Positions 28,730 through 39,332 of a DNA stretch of 64,000 bases are shown one piece after another. A model generated the notes under the pieces. The model saw only the letters and a program-made list of their open reading frames with translations. It had not been told where the DNA came from and ran no database searches. A program made the position numbers and the translations under genes. Within the stretch, counting starts at the first letter, position 1; the number at the start of each line of letters is the position of its first letter. Source of the DNA: Paracentrotus lividus (Eukaryota > Echinodermata > Echinoidea > Camarodonta > Echinidae); contig CALNVZ010003434.1 in assembly GCA_940671915.1 (NCBI GenBank), positions 633,373-697,372 of the forward strand, given 5' to 3'.

Positions 28730-29803
28730 GATTCTACTAGCAAGGCTACCGACAGGACATAGAAGACTGGTGTAATTCGTGTACTGTGTGTGGATCACGT
28801 CGAGCTCCCAAGGCCAAATACAGAGCTCAGATGAAGCAGTACAATGTGGGTGAACCCATGGAAAGAATAGCAATTGACATCATGGGACCACTTCCTATGT
28901 CAGAGGACGGGAATAAATACATCATGGTAGTTGCAGACTATTTCACGAAATGGACGGAGGCCTTCGCAATCAAGGATCAAACGGCAGAAACTGTGGCTAC
29001 AGTATTGGTTGAGCAATTCATCTGTAGGTTTGGCATTCCAGTACAAATCCACACAGACCAAGGGAGGAACTTCGAATCTAATTTGTTCAAGAAACTTTGT
29101 GAGCTGCTAGACATTGAGAAGACTAGAACTTCACCGTTTCACCCTCAGTCAGATGGGATGGTGGAGAGGTTCAATAGAATGCTGCAAGCCATGCTTTCCA
29201 AGGTTGTATCACCTGACCAGAGAGATTGGGACAGATGGCATATAGATCTTCGGTGCATGAGACAACAAATTTCTCACCGTGTAAACTGATGCTGGGAAGA
29301 GAAATCAGGATACCAATCGATGTCCTATGCAAAAAGAAGACCGGATTGGGACAGATGAAGAAACATACCCAATGAAGCTCCAGCAGAAAATCAAGGCCAT
29401 CTATGAGATTGCCAGGGAGAATATAAAGGGAAACAGCAAGCGACAAAAGACAACCTATGATAGGAGGATGGTATCCAGGTCGTACAATGAAGGCGACATA
29501 GTATGGCTACAAAATACAGCTGTAAACAAGGGCCTAACACCTAAACTGCGACAGCACTGGATAGGCCCATACAGGATTCTCACTAAGCTTAGTGACGTTA
29601 CATACAGAGTCAAGAAAGGAGAAGGAGGAAAGCCGAATATTGTACACCACAACCGACTCAAACCATATCGTGAAACGATGAAGTCAGAGTCAGCTATCCC
29701 TTTAAAGCGTAAGCTCCCTCCATCCTCGGAGTCTGACAGGAAGAAATATCCCAGCATCCTTCATCGAAGAAAACCTCCTAAACGATTTGGCTTCGATGAG
29801 TAG
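28730..29803 (+). mobile_element. Ty3/gypsy integrase region (fossil)
   Basis: The sequence begins in the zinc-binding region (DWCNS-C-TVCGSR). The catalytic core follows, with acidic residues in RIAIDIMGPLP, QIHTDQGRNFE and DGMVERFNRML, and then the C-terminal chromodomain-like tail RQHWIGPYRIL with PNIVHHNRLKPYR. The element is broken, with at least a couple of interruptions across its pol region. It belongs to the Ty3/gypsy (Metaviridae) group. Flanking LTRs were not identified with confidence. Confidence 0.92.
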
Positions 29804-30169
29804 ATAGGGGAATTGCATTCTCTCGACCTGAACTGAAAATAAGGAGAGAATAAGTGATTTGTGATGAATTCGAAGACAAAACTCCCCTCACTTTAGTGAA
29901 ATAATATTTGTGATAAATGACCACATGTCATTGGGGGTCAGTGGAGGCCCTGGGTTGATATAACACATTTGTCTATAGTGGCAATTAGAATTGGTTTATA
30001 AATATTGAAAAATCCATCCAAAATTATCAGGGGTGCCATTTCAAACAAAAAGTCAGTTGGGGATGGAGGTACTGTTTCAGGGATTAAGCCTAGGTAACTC
30101 AGGAATTAGGAGCCACTCCAAAAAAAAAAAAAGGGAAAACATAAGGATAATAAGGAGAAATCTTCAAAA

Positions 30170-30640
30170 ATGGGGAAATATCTTTGTGATAAATGCGGAG
30201 TCGCCATGCACAGAAAGCGGGATTTAGCTATGCATAATGTCGATCACATTTTTGAAGAGCCCTTAATTGATGAAGTTTTGGAATTGAGACCAATATCACC
30301 AATCCCGTCATTGGCTGATCATCGAGATGAAATTGAAACAGAGGAGACCTGGGAGTGCATTGAGGCATCAACGCAAACGGGGGAGAGCGGAAATCAGTCG
30401 CCATCCTTGGTAGATCCGAGACTGTTTCGACTTGCTCGATTGGAGCCCAGATCGGATGCCACTAGACCACTAATCCAGGCTCGCCAGCGGGCAAAGCAAG
30501 GAGAGGGCAAGTCCACAGTCGAGTGGAAAATGAAGAGGATTAATTCGAGGGTCATATATAGGAGAGTTACTGAAACTGCCTATCTGGAGAACGGAGAAGT
30601 TTATGAGCTCAGATGGGAGGAGAACGAGGTATATCAGTAA
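30170..30640 (+). mobile_element. C2H2-finger ORF downstream of integrase
   Basis: A 156-codon open frame begins MGKYLCDKCGVAMHRKRDLA and contains a perfect C2H2 finger (C6, C9, H22, H26). The rest is acidic then basic, with WECIEASTQTGESG and RPLIQARQRAKQGEGKS, and it ends VYELRWEENEVYQ. It starts 367 bp after the integrase stop, on the same strand. It is probably an accessory ORF of the same LTR element family, possibly a nucleic-acid-binding protein; a captured host fragment is the alternative. I do not recognise a family. Confidence 0.5.
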
Positions 30641-31085
30641 TTGTCACCCTTTGTCTTAAATCTTCAACCTAAAGTTTCAATCAGCGGAAATAAATAACTG
30701 GATATACTCCTTCTGCAAATACTCACTAAAAATGGAGTTGGGAGTGGTAGTACCTTTCACTGCTAGTCAATGGAAAGCAGACACTGGTCCACCCCATCTC
30801 CAATATGCTAGCCTAACGTCTGGGTTGGCACCTGAGGAAGTTCAACGACACAAACTTGGTATCTTTTCCTGAGGAAGTTCAACGACACAAGCATAGGCAC
30901 TAACTGGAATTACAAGGATATGTGCAAGGTGCGGCGACACTAGAAGAAGACGTTAAAACGCGAGTCCCTTAACTCCCTTTAATAGTAAATGATAATTTAA
31001 TAATTGAATTTGTCCCATAGAGTGAATTGGATATAAAGAAGATTCTCGAAGAATGAAGAAACCAAGCTCGGAAGAAAATTCAAGT
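30641..31085. other. Trailing sequence of the integrase-bearing element
   Basis: It contains a near-duplicate of CTGAGGAAGTTCAACGACAC (30832 and 30871) but no coding region. Probably the 3' non-coding part of the LTR element; its right boundary is not determined. Confidence 0.35.
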
Positions 31086-31089
31086 ATAA

Positions 31090-31545
31090 CTATAAGAAGA
31101 AATCGAAGAAGAAAGAAGAACATACACTTTTAGAATTGTGCATGTTAATTTGAAAAGTTTGCATCACGGAGAATTGTGTATAATAGGATGAGAGCGGGCT
31201 GATGTAAGCCAGATTGTTATGGTCCAAATAAAGATATGTAAGAGTGGCCATCCCAATGAAGCAATGGTCTGGAATGTATGCTATTGTATTGTTTCCAAGA
31301 AACAAACTGCTGACATTGTTTCTTCATGGAAAGGTGTTGTGGCGAATGAGGGTTCCCGAATAATTGTGTGAGCCAGCGACCATATCCCTACCACTGAAAT
31401 CATGTGACAAATTCCTACAAGGGGTTTGCGGCTTGAAAGATGAGCTGGCATCAAACATTGACCCAGGTGAATTTTTGCCACCCCCTCCTTGGTTGTTCCC
31501 TCACACACTCTGTCTGAAAGCATCATCACATCGCCTTCATCATAT
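31090..31545 (-). pseudogene. Leucine-rich-repeat receptor fragment, copy 1
   Basis: Read on the minus strand, 31150-31450 gives an LRR N-terminal-like stretch with CRNLSHDFSGRDMVAG and SHNYSGTLIRHNTFP, an in-frame stop, then one and a half canonical LRRs: VSSLFLGNNTIAYIPDHCF, then GMATLTYLYLDHNNLAYI. The L-x-x-N-x-I / F-x-G-M / L-x-x-L-x-L-D-H-N pattern is diagnostic. There is no signal peptide or remaining ectodomain, and a second stop lies upstream, so it is a broken fragment. A more decayed copy lies at 38488-38615. LRR receptor families are large in echinoderms, which would fit. Confidence 0.7.
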
Positions 31546-31555
31546 GACATAATTT

Positions 31556-31983
31556 TCCTGATGACTCTTCTTTTTATAGTAGCCATTTCACAGTGTGTTA
31601 TGGCTCGCCTTCTTTGTATTACATGGTTTTACCAGTAACTCCTCTTTTTGTAGTAGACATTTTACAGTGTGTTATGGCTCGACTTCTTTGTATTACATGG
31701 TTTTACCAGTAACTCCTCTTTTTATAGTAGCCATTTGACAGTGTGTTATGACTCGCCTTCTTTGTACTACATGGTTTTACCAGTAACTCCTCTTTTTATA
31801 GTAGATATTTTACAGTGTGTTATGGCTCGACTTCTTTGTATTACATGGTTTTACCAGTAACTCCTCTTTTTATTGTAGCCATTTCACAGTGTGTTATGAC
31901 TCGCCTTCTTGTATGACATGGTTTTACCAGTAACTCCACTTTTATAGTAGCCATTTCACAGTGTGTTATGGCTCGCATTCTTT
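31556..31983. repeat. Satellite array, about six units (left half)
   Basis: The unit is about 73 bp: ACTCCTCTTTTTATAGTAGC, CATTTCACAGTGTG, TTATGGCTCGCCTTC, TTTGTATTACATGGTTTTAC. The last unit stops in TTCTTTGT, where the 1.95-kb element begins. The array resumes at 33934, so both halves formed one array before the insertion. Confidence 0.9.
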
Positions 31984-33933
31984 GTCTAACCTACACCGGG
32001 TCTGCACTCTTCTTCCTTTTGGAGAGGGCGAAGAGAGCAGGTTCAGGAGAGGGTGGTTCAAGTCCTCCCCTGGGTTAGATCCCGGACGAACAACCACCAG
32101 ACCTCAACCAGGTCACTTAATTTAATAAACTTTATGAGTTATATTACACTTAATTTAACAAAAGAGAAATCTGACCACTGGAATTTTGAATGGGGCGGCA
32201 ATACAAAATATTGGTTTAATTGTTCCAAATCTTTCATATGTATAATATATATAATATGGTATTAAAACTAATACTTAAAACTAATAAAAGAAACGAGAAC
32301 CCACGCTCTCTCACTCTCTCTTTCTCTTATTCGACAAAGGGAACAAGGGAAAGGTTATCTATATTAATGAGGATAAAGGGATGATGAAAGATTAAGTACT
32401 TACAGAGCTCTGCTCGTCCGAAAGGTAAATAGAAAAAAAATAGTCCTGTCCAAATTTGAAACGTCACAAAATACGTTGAGGTGAAATCGGAAGAGTAGAG
32501 AATGCGGGTGGTTGTAGGCGAGGTCCAAGGCGAAGGCGGGGCGATGTCGAAGGGCAGCAAAAGCTCTGAAGAAAGCTCCTCAACCAGCCAAGACTTCACG
32601 GGCTGGAAACAAGGGCAAAGCACAGCAGAAGGTGAAATCAGCAGCACCCTGTGTTGGCGGAAAGCGATGTCGAAGAGCAAGGATGAAGAACAGGAGTAGA
32701 GATGGTGGTTAAAGTTGAAGTTGGATAGATCGGAATAATAATAGCGTAGAAACGGCGAGCAGGAACAGTTGAAGATAATTAGATGATGATACACGGGTAA
32801 AGGCGAAAAGTTATACAATGGAAATGGTACTGGTGTCGACCTCCAAGACGATAAACTTCAATAAAATACAAATAATCAAAATGGTCCTGACGAATGTATA
32901 TATCTTCTGAAAAGATGACTTAACAGGAAAGCAGTTCCACAAAATATATCTTTGGAAAAGGTGAAATACTGAAGGTTGAATAGTGGGGCGAAGGAGTTCC
33001 TTTAAATTATTAACACTGGAAAAGTGAAGATGCAGAATGCAGAAAACAGTTCTTGGTGTAGATCGTTGAAATATTTAAAAAGAAGAATTATCCGATGTCG
33101 AAAAGAACCAGTCAGGAAAATGATTAAACTTAAAATGGTTGATATTAGCAGGATCAGGCAGGGTGTTAATCGGGGAACTCCGCAAAAGCAACTCTTCCAA
33201 AACTCTCTCACACCTAGGGTTTTATACCAAGGGCTATTCCCTTTTGTTTTACCTTATAATTATATCCCATAATACTAGGTTTGAAGCCGAGAAAAATATC
33301 TATTTATTTCTATTATAATAATATCCCATAATACTATATCTGGATGCATCCCTGTTTCCCGCCCAACTCCTCTCTTTCTGACCAGGTGTTAGGTTGTTTG
33401 TCCGACGAGTATACATTTGTTTGCCCTTAAATATCTCATAAACTTCCATAAACTTCAGCTTGGCAATTGAAAATATCTATATTCTTTCTTTATTTTGCAT
33501 CTCTGCATTGGCCGAATAGCCCTTCACATCTTGCTGATACTTCTCCATTCACACCTGAGCTAACTAACTTTTTGACAGCTTATAGGCCTGATATCGCCTA
33601 ACTTTTTGACAGCTTATAGGTCTGATGTCGCCTTCTCTCTATATCCCTATACTAGTCCAACCCTTCGACCATGCTATTGCCATTCTTTTACTACCCCCCA
33701 GTGCCTTGCAACTCGCCGTTCCTCTGTCTCCCTAGACCCCAATCACTCTCTAAACTTAATACCCATCCTAATACAGTATTCCACCACGGTACTAGTAGTG
33801 TTATGAAAAGTACACCAACCCCTTGCCGGTGGTATTCTAAAGTGACAAATATACATTACAAACAAAGAAGTTTCCCTATTCACATATTATACTTAATCCC
33901 AACTCTATACCTCCTATTCTATGCCTGCTACAT
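31984..33933 (-). mobile_element. 1.95-kb LTR-related element R, copy 1 (fossil)
   Basis: It spans CTAACCTACACCGGG to ATGCCTGCTACA and is inserted within a satellite unit, with TTTGT repeated on both sides (5-bp target duplication). It is about 97% or more identical to 39333-41280, so it is young relative to its neighbours. On the minus strand it begins TGTAGCAGG, and near its far end it has GTTCGTCCGGGAT, resembling a proline-tRNA primer site. A related copy at 34.8-37.3 kb brackets gypsy pol sequence. I read it as a solo-LTR-like or non-autonomous derivative of a minus-strand Ty3/gypsy element. The open frames inside are not gene-like. Confidence 0.65.
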
Positions 33934-34580
33934 TTGTATTACATGGTTTTACCAGTAACTCCTCTTTTTTTATAGTAGCCATTTTACAGTGTGTTATGGC
34001 TCGACTTCTTTGTATTACATGGTTTTACCAGTAACTCCTCTTTTTATAGTAGCCATTTCACAGTGTGTTATGACTCGCCTTCTTGTATGACATGGTTTTA
34101 CCAGTAACTCCTCTTATAGTAGCATTTCACAGTGTGTTATGACTCGCCTTCTTGTTATGACATGGTTTTACCAGTAACTCTCTTTTTATAGTAGCCATTT
34201 CACAGTGTGTTATGCACGCCTTCTTGTATGACATGGTTTACCAGTAACTCCTTTTTTATAGTAGCCATTTCACAGTGTTGTTATGACTCGCCTTCTTGTA
34301 TGACATGGTTTTACCAGTAACTCCTCTTTTTGTCTATAGTAGCCATTTCACAGTGTGTTATGACTCGCCTTCTTGTATGACATGGTTTTACCAGTAACTC
34401 CTCTTTTTATAGTAGCAATTTTACAGTGTGTTATGGCTCGACTTCTTTGTATTACTTGGTTTTACCAGTAACTCCTCTTTTTATAGTAGCCATTTCACAG
34501 TGTGTTATGACTCGCCTTCTTGTATGACATGGTTTTACCAGTAACTCCTCTTTTTATATTAGCCAATTCACATCGTGTTA
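33934..34580. repeat. Satellite array, about nine units (right half)
   Basis: Units of about 73 bp: GGTTTTACCAGTAACTCCTC, then TATAGTAGCCATTTCACAG, TGTGTTATGACTCGCCTTC, TTGTATGACAT. Several carry single-base gains or losses. This is the continuation of the array at 31556-31983. Confidence 0.9.
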
Positions 34581-34582
34581 TG

Positions 34583-34795
34583 GCTCCACTACACTAGTCC
34601 ACTATCTGACTGAAGTCTGGATTCTAGGTGGTGGTACATGTATAGGAATTACCTTGCTCGAGTCTGCTTAAAACTGCCCTTTTTTGCTTTAAACTCCTGC
34701 CTCTTTATAAAGATTAAGAGAGCCATTGTGTGCCACCAAGTATGTTGGAAGAAGATGACAAGATTTGGTTCCCGAATACAACTCCCAGACCCCAA
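34583..34795. repeat. Module T, copy 1
   Basis: It shares CTGGATTCTAGGTGGTGGTA, GCCACCAAGTATGTT and AGAAGAAGATGACAAGATTT with 41810-42007. Both copies directly follow satellite units and end near a CCAGACC-like word, so they probably belong to the edges of the same LTR-related family. Confidence 0.65.
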
Positions 34796-37270
34796 ACAGG
34801 TTTATAAGGAATCAGTTCTCGTGTCAATTATTGGAATTTTAAAAGAATGGTCCGGAATTAAAAGAGTAGTTCAGGAAAATGTTTGAATTAAAGATGTCGG
34901 ATATTGGTAGAATGAGGAAGGGTACTAATCTGGGAACCCTGCAACTGCAACTCTCTCACATCTGGGGTTTTATACCAAGGGCTATCGCCTATTCCCTTTT
35001 GTTTTTCGTTATATTATATCCCATCATACTCCGTGTAGGTTTGAAGCCGAGCAAAATATCTGTTTATTTCTATTATAATAATATCCCATAATACTGAATG
35101 TGGATGCATCCCTGTTTCCCGCCCAACTCCTCTCTTTCTAACCAGGTGGTGGGTTGTTTGTCCAAAAAGTGCATATTTGTTTGAACGACCAACTTATCCC
35201 ATTCCCGTAATAACGCCTGGGTCTAGGTGGACTCGTGCTTCTTCTGGCTGAGCGGCGGGGCCTGGTGTGACTGGGTCAGAAAATCCATCACCTTACTAAT
35301 AGCCAGATCCTCCCTCTGTTTCTTCGCCCAGTTAGGGGGGTATGAGGTCGAGCAGGTAGGGGTGGGTCTCTCCAAAGTCTCTTCTTCAGGAGGGGGATCA
35401 GGGTGGGTATTGACTGTTATTACATGTACGTAACTGGTCACGGCCTTGAAAGCCTCGTTGGTCACCACTTTCACTCCACCCCTAGGGTTTTCCTGATCGC
35501 TAGGCCGCCGGGATAGGGCATCTGCATCTATATTCATCCTACCCGATTTGTAGACCACCGTGAGTTCATAGTTGGCTAGCGCTGCCAGCCAGCGCTGCCC
35601 GGTGGCATCCACCTTCGCAGAGGTCAGGATGTAGGTCAATGGGTTATTGTCCGTGTACACAGTGGTACCATTCCCATAGAGGAAATCATGAAATTTCTCC
35701 GTCACAGCCCATTTCAATGCTAGAAATTCTAATTTGTGTGCAGGCAATTCTGCTCACTCTTATTTAGGGATCGGCTTGCATTATAAGCTATCACCCTCTC
35801 TCTCCCCTCATCATCGAGCTGGTAGAGTGCAGCACCTAAGCCACTGGTGCTGGCATTAGTGTGTAGGACAAAGGGCTTGGAGAAATCAGCATACTGAAGA
35901 ACGGGGGGGGGGGGGGTGTTGTAAGTTTTGTCTGAATCTCTTCAAAAGCTTCTGTTTGTCGGTTCGACCACTCCCAAGGGGGAGGTACAGGAGGGGGCTT
36001 CCCCTTCTTTTTCCGACCGGTGCCTCCTAGGAGGTCATTCAAAGATTTGGCAATCCTGGAGAACCCAGGGATGAACTTCCTGTTGTACCCAGCTAACCCA
36101 AGGAAAGATCTAAGTTCCTTGGCATTTCGGGGTATGGACCAGGACCGAATTGCCTCTACCTTTTCAGGATCAGTAGTTATTTCCTTGGCAGAAAGAACAT
36201 GCCCTAGATATTTCACTTCTGGAATTTTGACTTTAGGCTACAATACGAAATATCGGTTTATTAATTCTTTCAGATTTTCAAAATGACTGTATAATATGAT
36301 GACTAATGCTTAACACTAATAAAATGAACAAGAACACTCTCTCTTTCTCACTCTTTTGCTCTCTCTTACTCGTCAGAGGGGACTGGGGAAAGGATATCTA
36401 TATTACAGGCATGATTTTTCTCCGCGGATTTTTTTTTTTTTTTTTTTTTTTTTGGGGGGGGGGTTTGCATGTACATAGTGGAGGTGTTTTCGGCGGTGTT
36501 TTCATTGTGTATTCTGGAAATATTTTCTGCTCTCACTGTGTGTAGACTTGAAACACGAGAGTGATTTCACAAAGTTGCAGCCAAAGAAATTGTGAATTTT
36601 CTATACCTAAAATTGCAAAATTTTCTGCGGGAGGGGGAACTCCCCTCCTGAACCCACCCCCAGGAAGTAGCAATTTTCCTCTTTGGAAATTTCTCCGTCT
36701 GATGCCTGATATTAATAAGGATAAAGGGATGATGAAAGATTAAATACTCACAGAGCTCTGCTCGTCCGAAAAGGTAAGTAAAAAAAAAATAGTCCTGTCC
36801 AAATTTAAAAGTCACAAAATAGGTTGGGGACGAAATCTGATGAGTAGAGAAGGCGGGTGGTTGTAGGCGAGGGCGGGGCAATGTTGGAGATCAGGGATGA
36901 AGAAGAGCAGGAGTAGAGATGGTGGTTGAAGTTGAAGTGGATAGATCGGGATAATAATATTGTAGAGATGGCGAGCAGGAACAGTTGAAGACAATTAGTT
37001 GATGATAAACAGTCAGAGGCAAAAAGTTATACAATTGAAATGGCACTGGCGTTGGCCTCCAAGAAGGTAAACTTCAATCCTGAAGATTATTACTGGCGAC
37101 AGGTAAAATAATGAAGATATGAAGAGCGGGGTGAAGGAGTTCCTTTAAAGTATAACAGTGAAAATTGAAGATAAAGAATTCAGGGAACAGTTCTTGACGT
37201 AGATTGTTGGAATATTAAAAAAAGAATTGTCCGAAATTGAAAAAGAGCAAGTCAGGAAATTTTGAAACTT
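34796..37270 (-). mobile_element. Ty3/gypsy fossil with pol piece between two R-type segments
   Basis: On the minus strand, 36216-35836 shows the end of reverse transcriptase and the start of RNase H (MKYLGHVLSAKEITTDPEKV, RSFLGLAGYNRKFIPGFSRI). Then 35747-35223 shows RNase H and the linker to integrase (KLEFLALKWAVTEKFHDFLY, VYTDNNPLTYILTSAK, NIDADALSRRP). Sequence of the R element flanks it: 34.8-35.2 kb matches R near 33.0-33.4 kb, and 36.24-37.27 kb matches R near 32.2-33.1 kb. That order is expected if R is the LTR of this element. Incomplete and broken, with a few interruptions. A short DNA element has inserted at 36406-36708. Confidence 0.82.
36406..36708. mobile_element. 303-bp hAT-like non-autonomous insertion
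   Basis: It starts CAGGCATGATTTTTCTCC and ends TCTGATGCCTG, giving inverted CAGGCAT tips. ATATTA flanks it on both sides (36400-36405, 36709-36714). The other R copies have uninterrupted CTATATTAATGAGG at this place, so the empty site is visible. The interior includes poly-T/poly-G runs and no open frame. The CAG/CTG tips suggest hAT or a relative; a 6-bp duplication is shorter than the usual 8. Confidence 0.72.
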
Positions 37271-38429
37271 AAAATCTTGAATGGGGATAGTCACACTGCA
37301 GTATTTATCTACATACTTATTGGCTAAGATTTCCTTCAGGGTTCTTGATCTCTTACAAGAAATTTCCTTGCTTTTATACTGATTAAGTTTGTGGCCTCTC
37401 TGAAATGTACACAATCAATCACCATCTGCAAAAAAAAAAAAAACAATTACAATACATTACTGCTTAAATTGAACTTGTAACTCCAGTTAGTTGGTTTAAT
37501 GTTGTTAACCACCTTCCCATCTCACTGACTGCATCCCTACCGTGGCATCGTACCAATATAATGGAAGCTGCATGAATTCCAAAGTGGTGGTATTGGTTTC
37601 TTCTGTTGATATGCTCCAGCGAATAACTCCATTTGAATCTTGACATGATTGATGCTTCTTCTAAAACCATACATGTATAGTAACATCAGAATTGCCTAAC
37701 ACCCGAACGACACTTTGTCTTAACCATTTTTTCATCGATTGACATGTTCTGTGCTAGAATGTAGAGACTTTTGCACATTTTGCCATTCTTAATGTTTTGA
37801 GAAAGATACATGTACATGCGTGAAGTTGTGACCTTTTTTTTGTATTTTACATGATTTGTGAATACGTACTGGATGTGTTTAGATGTTCACACATCCCCAC
37901 TCCCACCACGTATCTTCCAGGATAAAATTAACAATGGTAGCTTGTTCTGTTGTCGGTATATCAACATTTTGTCTCTTTCTTTTATACATCGGTGTGCCAT
38001 CCGAACTCATTGTTTGCTTTGAAAAGTAGTTAATTGACATGTAGACTGTGATAAATACATGGGAAAAAGTTCAACCGGCACCCGTTGTCCCGAAGGCGAG
38101 CTGCTTTTGCCTTATTGAACCTACTTGTAAAGTCATCATACTCGATTAAGAAATTCTTTTTAACAATCCGGATAAACCTCAGTGTGGTTGATATTTTTTA
38201 TCAAGTTCAAAAACATCAGGTTGATGAGTCCCGCTGCCAAAGGGATGTTTATCCTAGTAACAACCAAAACTTCCCATCTGTATAAATACGGAGAGGATGA
38301 ACAGTCCGTGCCATTTCCGGTAGAGATGTAAAAATAAAACCGTGCTTATGATGCAACGTGGAAGCTTTGGCTCGATGGTGTTATTTTAACATCACAATTT
38401 CAGAAATTTAAGTGCTTCATTTTTCTTCA
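37271..38429. other. Intergenic DNA, no gene seen
   Basis: No recognisable gene or repeat boundary. Short frames on both strands lack homology. A poly-A run lies near 37430. Confidence 0.4.
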
Positions 38430-38480
38430 CTCGATCCTCTTTTTATAGTAGCCATTTCACAGTATGGCTCTCCTTCTTTT
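38430..38480. repeat. Partial satellite unit
   Basis: It contains ATCCTCTTTTTATAGTAGCC, ATTTCACAG and TATGGCTCTCCTTCTTT. It lies directly before the second LRR-gene fragment, mirroring the LRR/satellite adjacency at 31.5 kb. Confidence 0.7.
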
Positions 38481-38487
38481 TGTGGAC

Positions 38488-38615
38488 GAGGTCCCTCCCT
38501 CTGAATCATGCGACGAATACTATCAGGGGGGTGGAAGTCTGAAAGTTGTCCAAGGTGAATTTTGCCACGCCCTCTGTGGTTATTCCCCCATGCAATCCGT
38601 TAGGTAAGCATCATC
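38488..38615 (-). pseudogene. Leucine-rich-repeat gene fragment, copy 2
   Basis: It matches 31390-31545 over the region just N-terminal to the LRRs (GGTGAATTTTGCCACGCCCT against the corresponding GGTGAATTTTTGCCACCCCC, and GCATCATCACGTC against GCATCATCACATC). It is more decayed than copy 1 and has several in-frame stops. The LRR part itself is absent. Confidence 0.5.
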
Positions 38616-39332
38616 ACGTCAACAAACAAATAATGGCTCAACACTAACACTAGAATGATTAACAAAATGAATGCTAATACAATATACGCTGTTGTATTCA
38701 TATTCATGACTCCAGTTAGTAATGTAGAGAGAGTGACTGTAGATCGTCGGTATGATGCTATCTAGACAAGTCACAAGGGTAAAAAAAAACACCTGGATTT
38801 ACATGTAGATTATGAAAAACCTATCGGAAGGTATACTTCCGTTTAACAACAGAGAAGTTCATTTCATAAGGTGGATCATCAGTCACATGTCATGGTTGAA
38901 GAAGAAAGCTACATTTCCGTTTGCCTTTTCCTTCCATCCCAAATGGTCGGAGAAAAGCTCTAACCAGTGTAATGAATTCATATGTAGCGGTTTTTTTTTT
39001 TTTTTGCAAGCACTCAAAGGAGCTGTCACAAACCAGAGAGACAAGTGGGAAAAGGAATGTGTAAATATATCTACCTGCCCCAAAATACACATTTAGTTGA
39101 TACAGAAAGGAACAAATTCTATCAGTTGCTACCAAACTTGATGTTTTGCACACCACTACACATGGTACAGCAACATGTGCGGCAGGTGTCAATATTTATA
39201 TTTTCACCTCTATTTTGGAAATAGGCAGAAGTCCCGTGTAGATCATGAGGCCTAAATATTTATAAAATTCATCGCATGTTATATCAATCCAGTCGATCAA
39301 GATTTTTTCATTTTTATGCATATTGGCATATA

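Noticed and set aside
32040-32110. tRNA-Pro-like gene (GGTTCAAGTCC followed by ATCCCGGACGAAC)
   Set aside because: There is no matching A box, anticodon arm or acceptor stem. It is better explained as a primer-binding region of an LTR-related element on the other strand, and it recurs in each R copy.
32327-32818. 163-codon minus-strand frame, also present at 39808-40164
   Set aside because: It lies inside the R element in both copies, with frame-disrupting differences between them. No protein family is visible, and it is probably non-coding element sequence.
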